Program-made: the position numbers and the translations under genes
Notes under the pieces: generated by a model
The model's database searches: none
The model's input: the letters and a program-made list of their open reading frames with translations, nothing else
What the model was told of the DNA's origin: nothing
Shown here: positions 55,094-55,236 of the stretch, one piece after another
Layout: the number at the start of each line of letters is the position of its first letter
Numbering within the stretch: position 1 is the first letter of the stretch
Origin: Acidobacteriaceae bacterium
Lineage (GTDB): Bacteria; Acidobacteriota; Terriglobia; Terriglobales; Acidobacteriaceae
Length of the DNA stretch: 55,236 nucleotides
Reading direction: 5' to 3'
Assembly (NCBI GenBank): GCA_031296355.1
Contig: JARLFX010000057.1
Coordinates: 1 to 55,236 of the forward strand

Positions 55094-55236
55094 ATGAGCT
55101 CTTTGCGCCACCGCCTGCCAGTCGTATTCCTTGCTCTTTCGCTCATCCGTGTTGCAGGCGTCGCCAGAGCGCAGACTCCGGTAGTGCTGCCCAATACCAT
55201 CACCACGATTGCCGCAGGGACGCCGACGGCTTCGAC
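55094..55236 (+). CDS. Exported protein, N-terminus only (possibly NHL-repeat type)
   Basis: An ATG at 55094 with GAGG 6 bases upstream opens a frame to the window end (47 codons). It starts MSSLRHRLPVVFLALSLI with a signal peptide ending near ARAQ. The mature start TPVVLPNTITTIAAG resembles the first blade of NHL-repeat or Ig-like exported proteins (TITTVAGG), an impression only. It is truncated by the window, so length and function are unknown. Confidence 0.6.
   Translation, partial: MSSLRHRLPVVFLALSLIRVAGVARAQTPVVLPNTITTIAAGTPTAS

Overview
The window looks like a chromosomal segment of an acidobacterium of the class Terriglobia (Granulicella/Terriglobus/Edaphobacter-like). The reasons are G+C-rich genes, two very large Oar-like TonB-dependent receptors with an N-terminal carboxypeptidase-regulatory domain, a GTP-type PEP carboxykinase, many secreted peptidases and a LacI-controlled GH3/GH5 locus. 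This assignment is inference from gene content; there is no rRNA or tRNA gene in the window.

Layout. 1-3.6 kb: a truncated HdeD-like membrane protein, two tandem-domain universal stress proteins and a Crp/Fnr-family regulator; TGTGA-N6-TCACA-type boxes lie upstream of both usp genes. 4-6 kb: an ArsR-type repressor overlapping a SulP anion transporter. 6.4-10.3 kb: the first Oar-like receptor. 10.4-12.9 kb: a yeast-type cytosine deaminase, an APC permease and a His-rich WxxGxW protein. 13-15 kb: MarR regulator, CatE-like extradiol dioxygenase and YceI protein with a 12-bp palindrome before catE. 15.2-20.4 kb: PEP carboxykinase, an MFS carboxylate-type transporter and an M1 peptidase. 20.5-27 kb: a CusA-like heavy-metal RND efflux operon with a CusB-YtkA fusion and a Cys/His/Met-rich exported protein, preceded by another Crp-type palindrome. 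27.4-32.2 kb: cupin, EF-G-like GTPase, CBS protein and L-serine dehydratase. 32.4-40.3 kb: divergent S9 and M16 peptidases, a short inverted-repeat element, and proline dehydrogenase plus P5C dehydrogenase.

40.5-43.1 kb is an anomalous lower-G+C island. Three unrecognised or weakly recognised genes overlap by ATGA junctions; the last looks like a PIN-type nuclease with a Cys-rich insertion. The island is bracketed by arrays of 11-bp repeats in opposite orientation. This is my best candidate for an undescribed system.

43.1-54.7 kb: a large exported protein of unknown function, a small membrane protein, then a beta-glucan-type utilisation locus (GH5, GH3, second Oar-like receptor, LacI regulator). 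Three near-identical palindromes (AGACAAnCGnTTGTCT) sit before GH3, before the receptor and before lacI. The window ends in the start of another exported protein.

Taken together, the peptidases, proline and serine catabolic enzymes, MFS transporter and PEP carboxykinase fit growth on peptides and organic acids with gluconeogenesis. The GH/TonB locus adds plant or fungal glucan use (inference).
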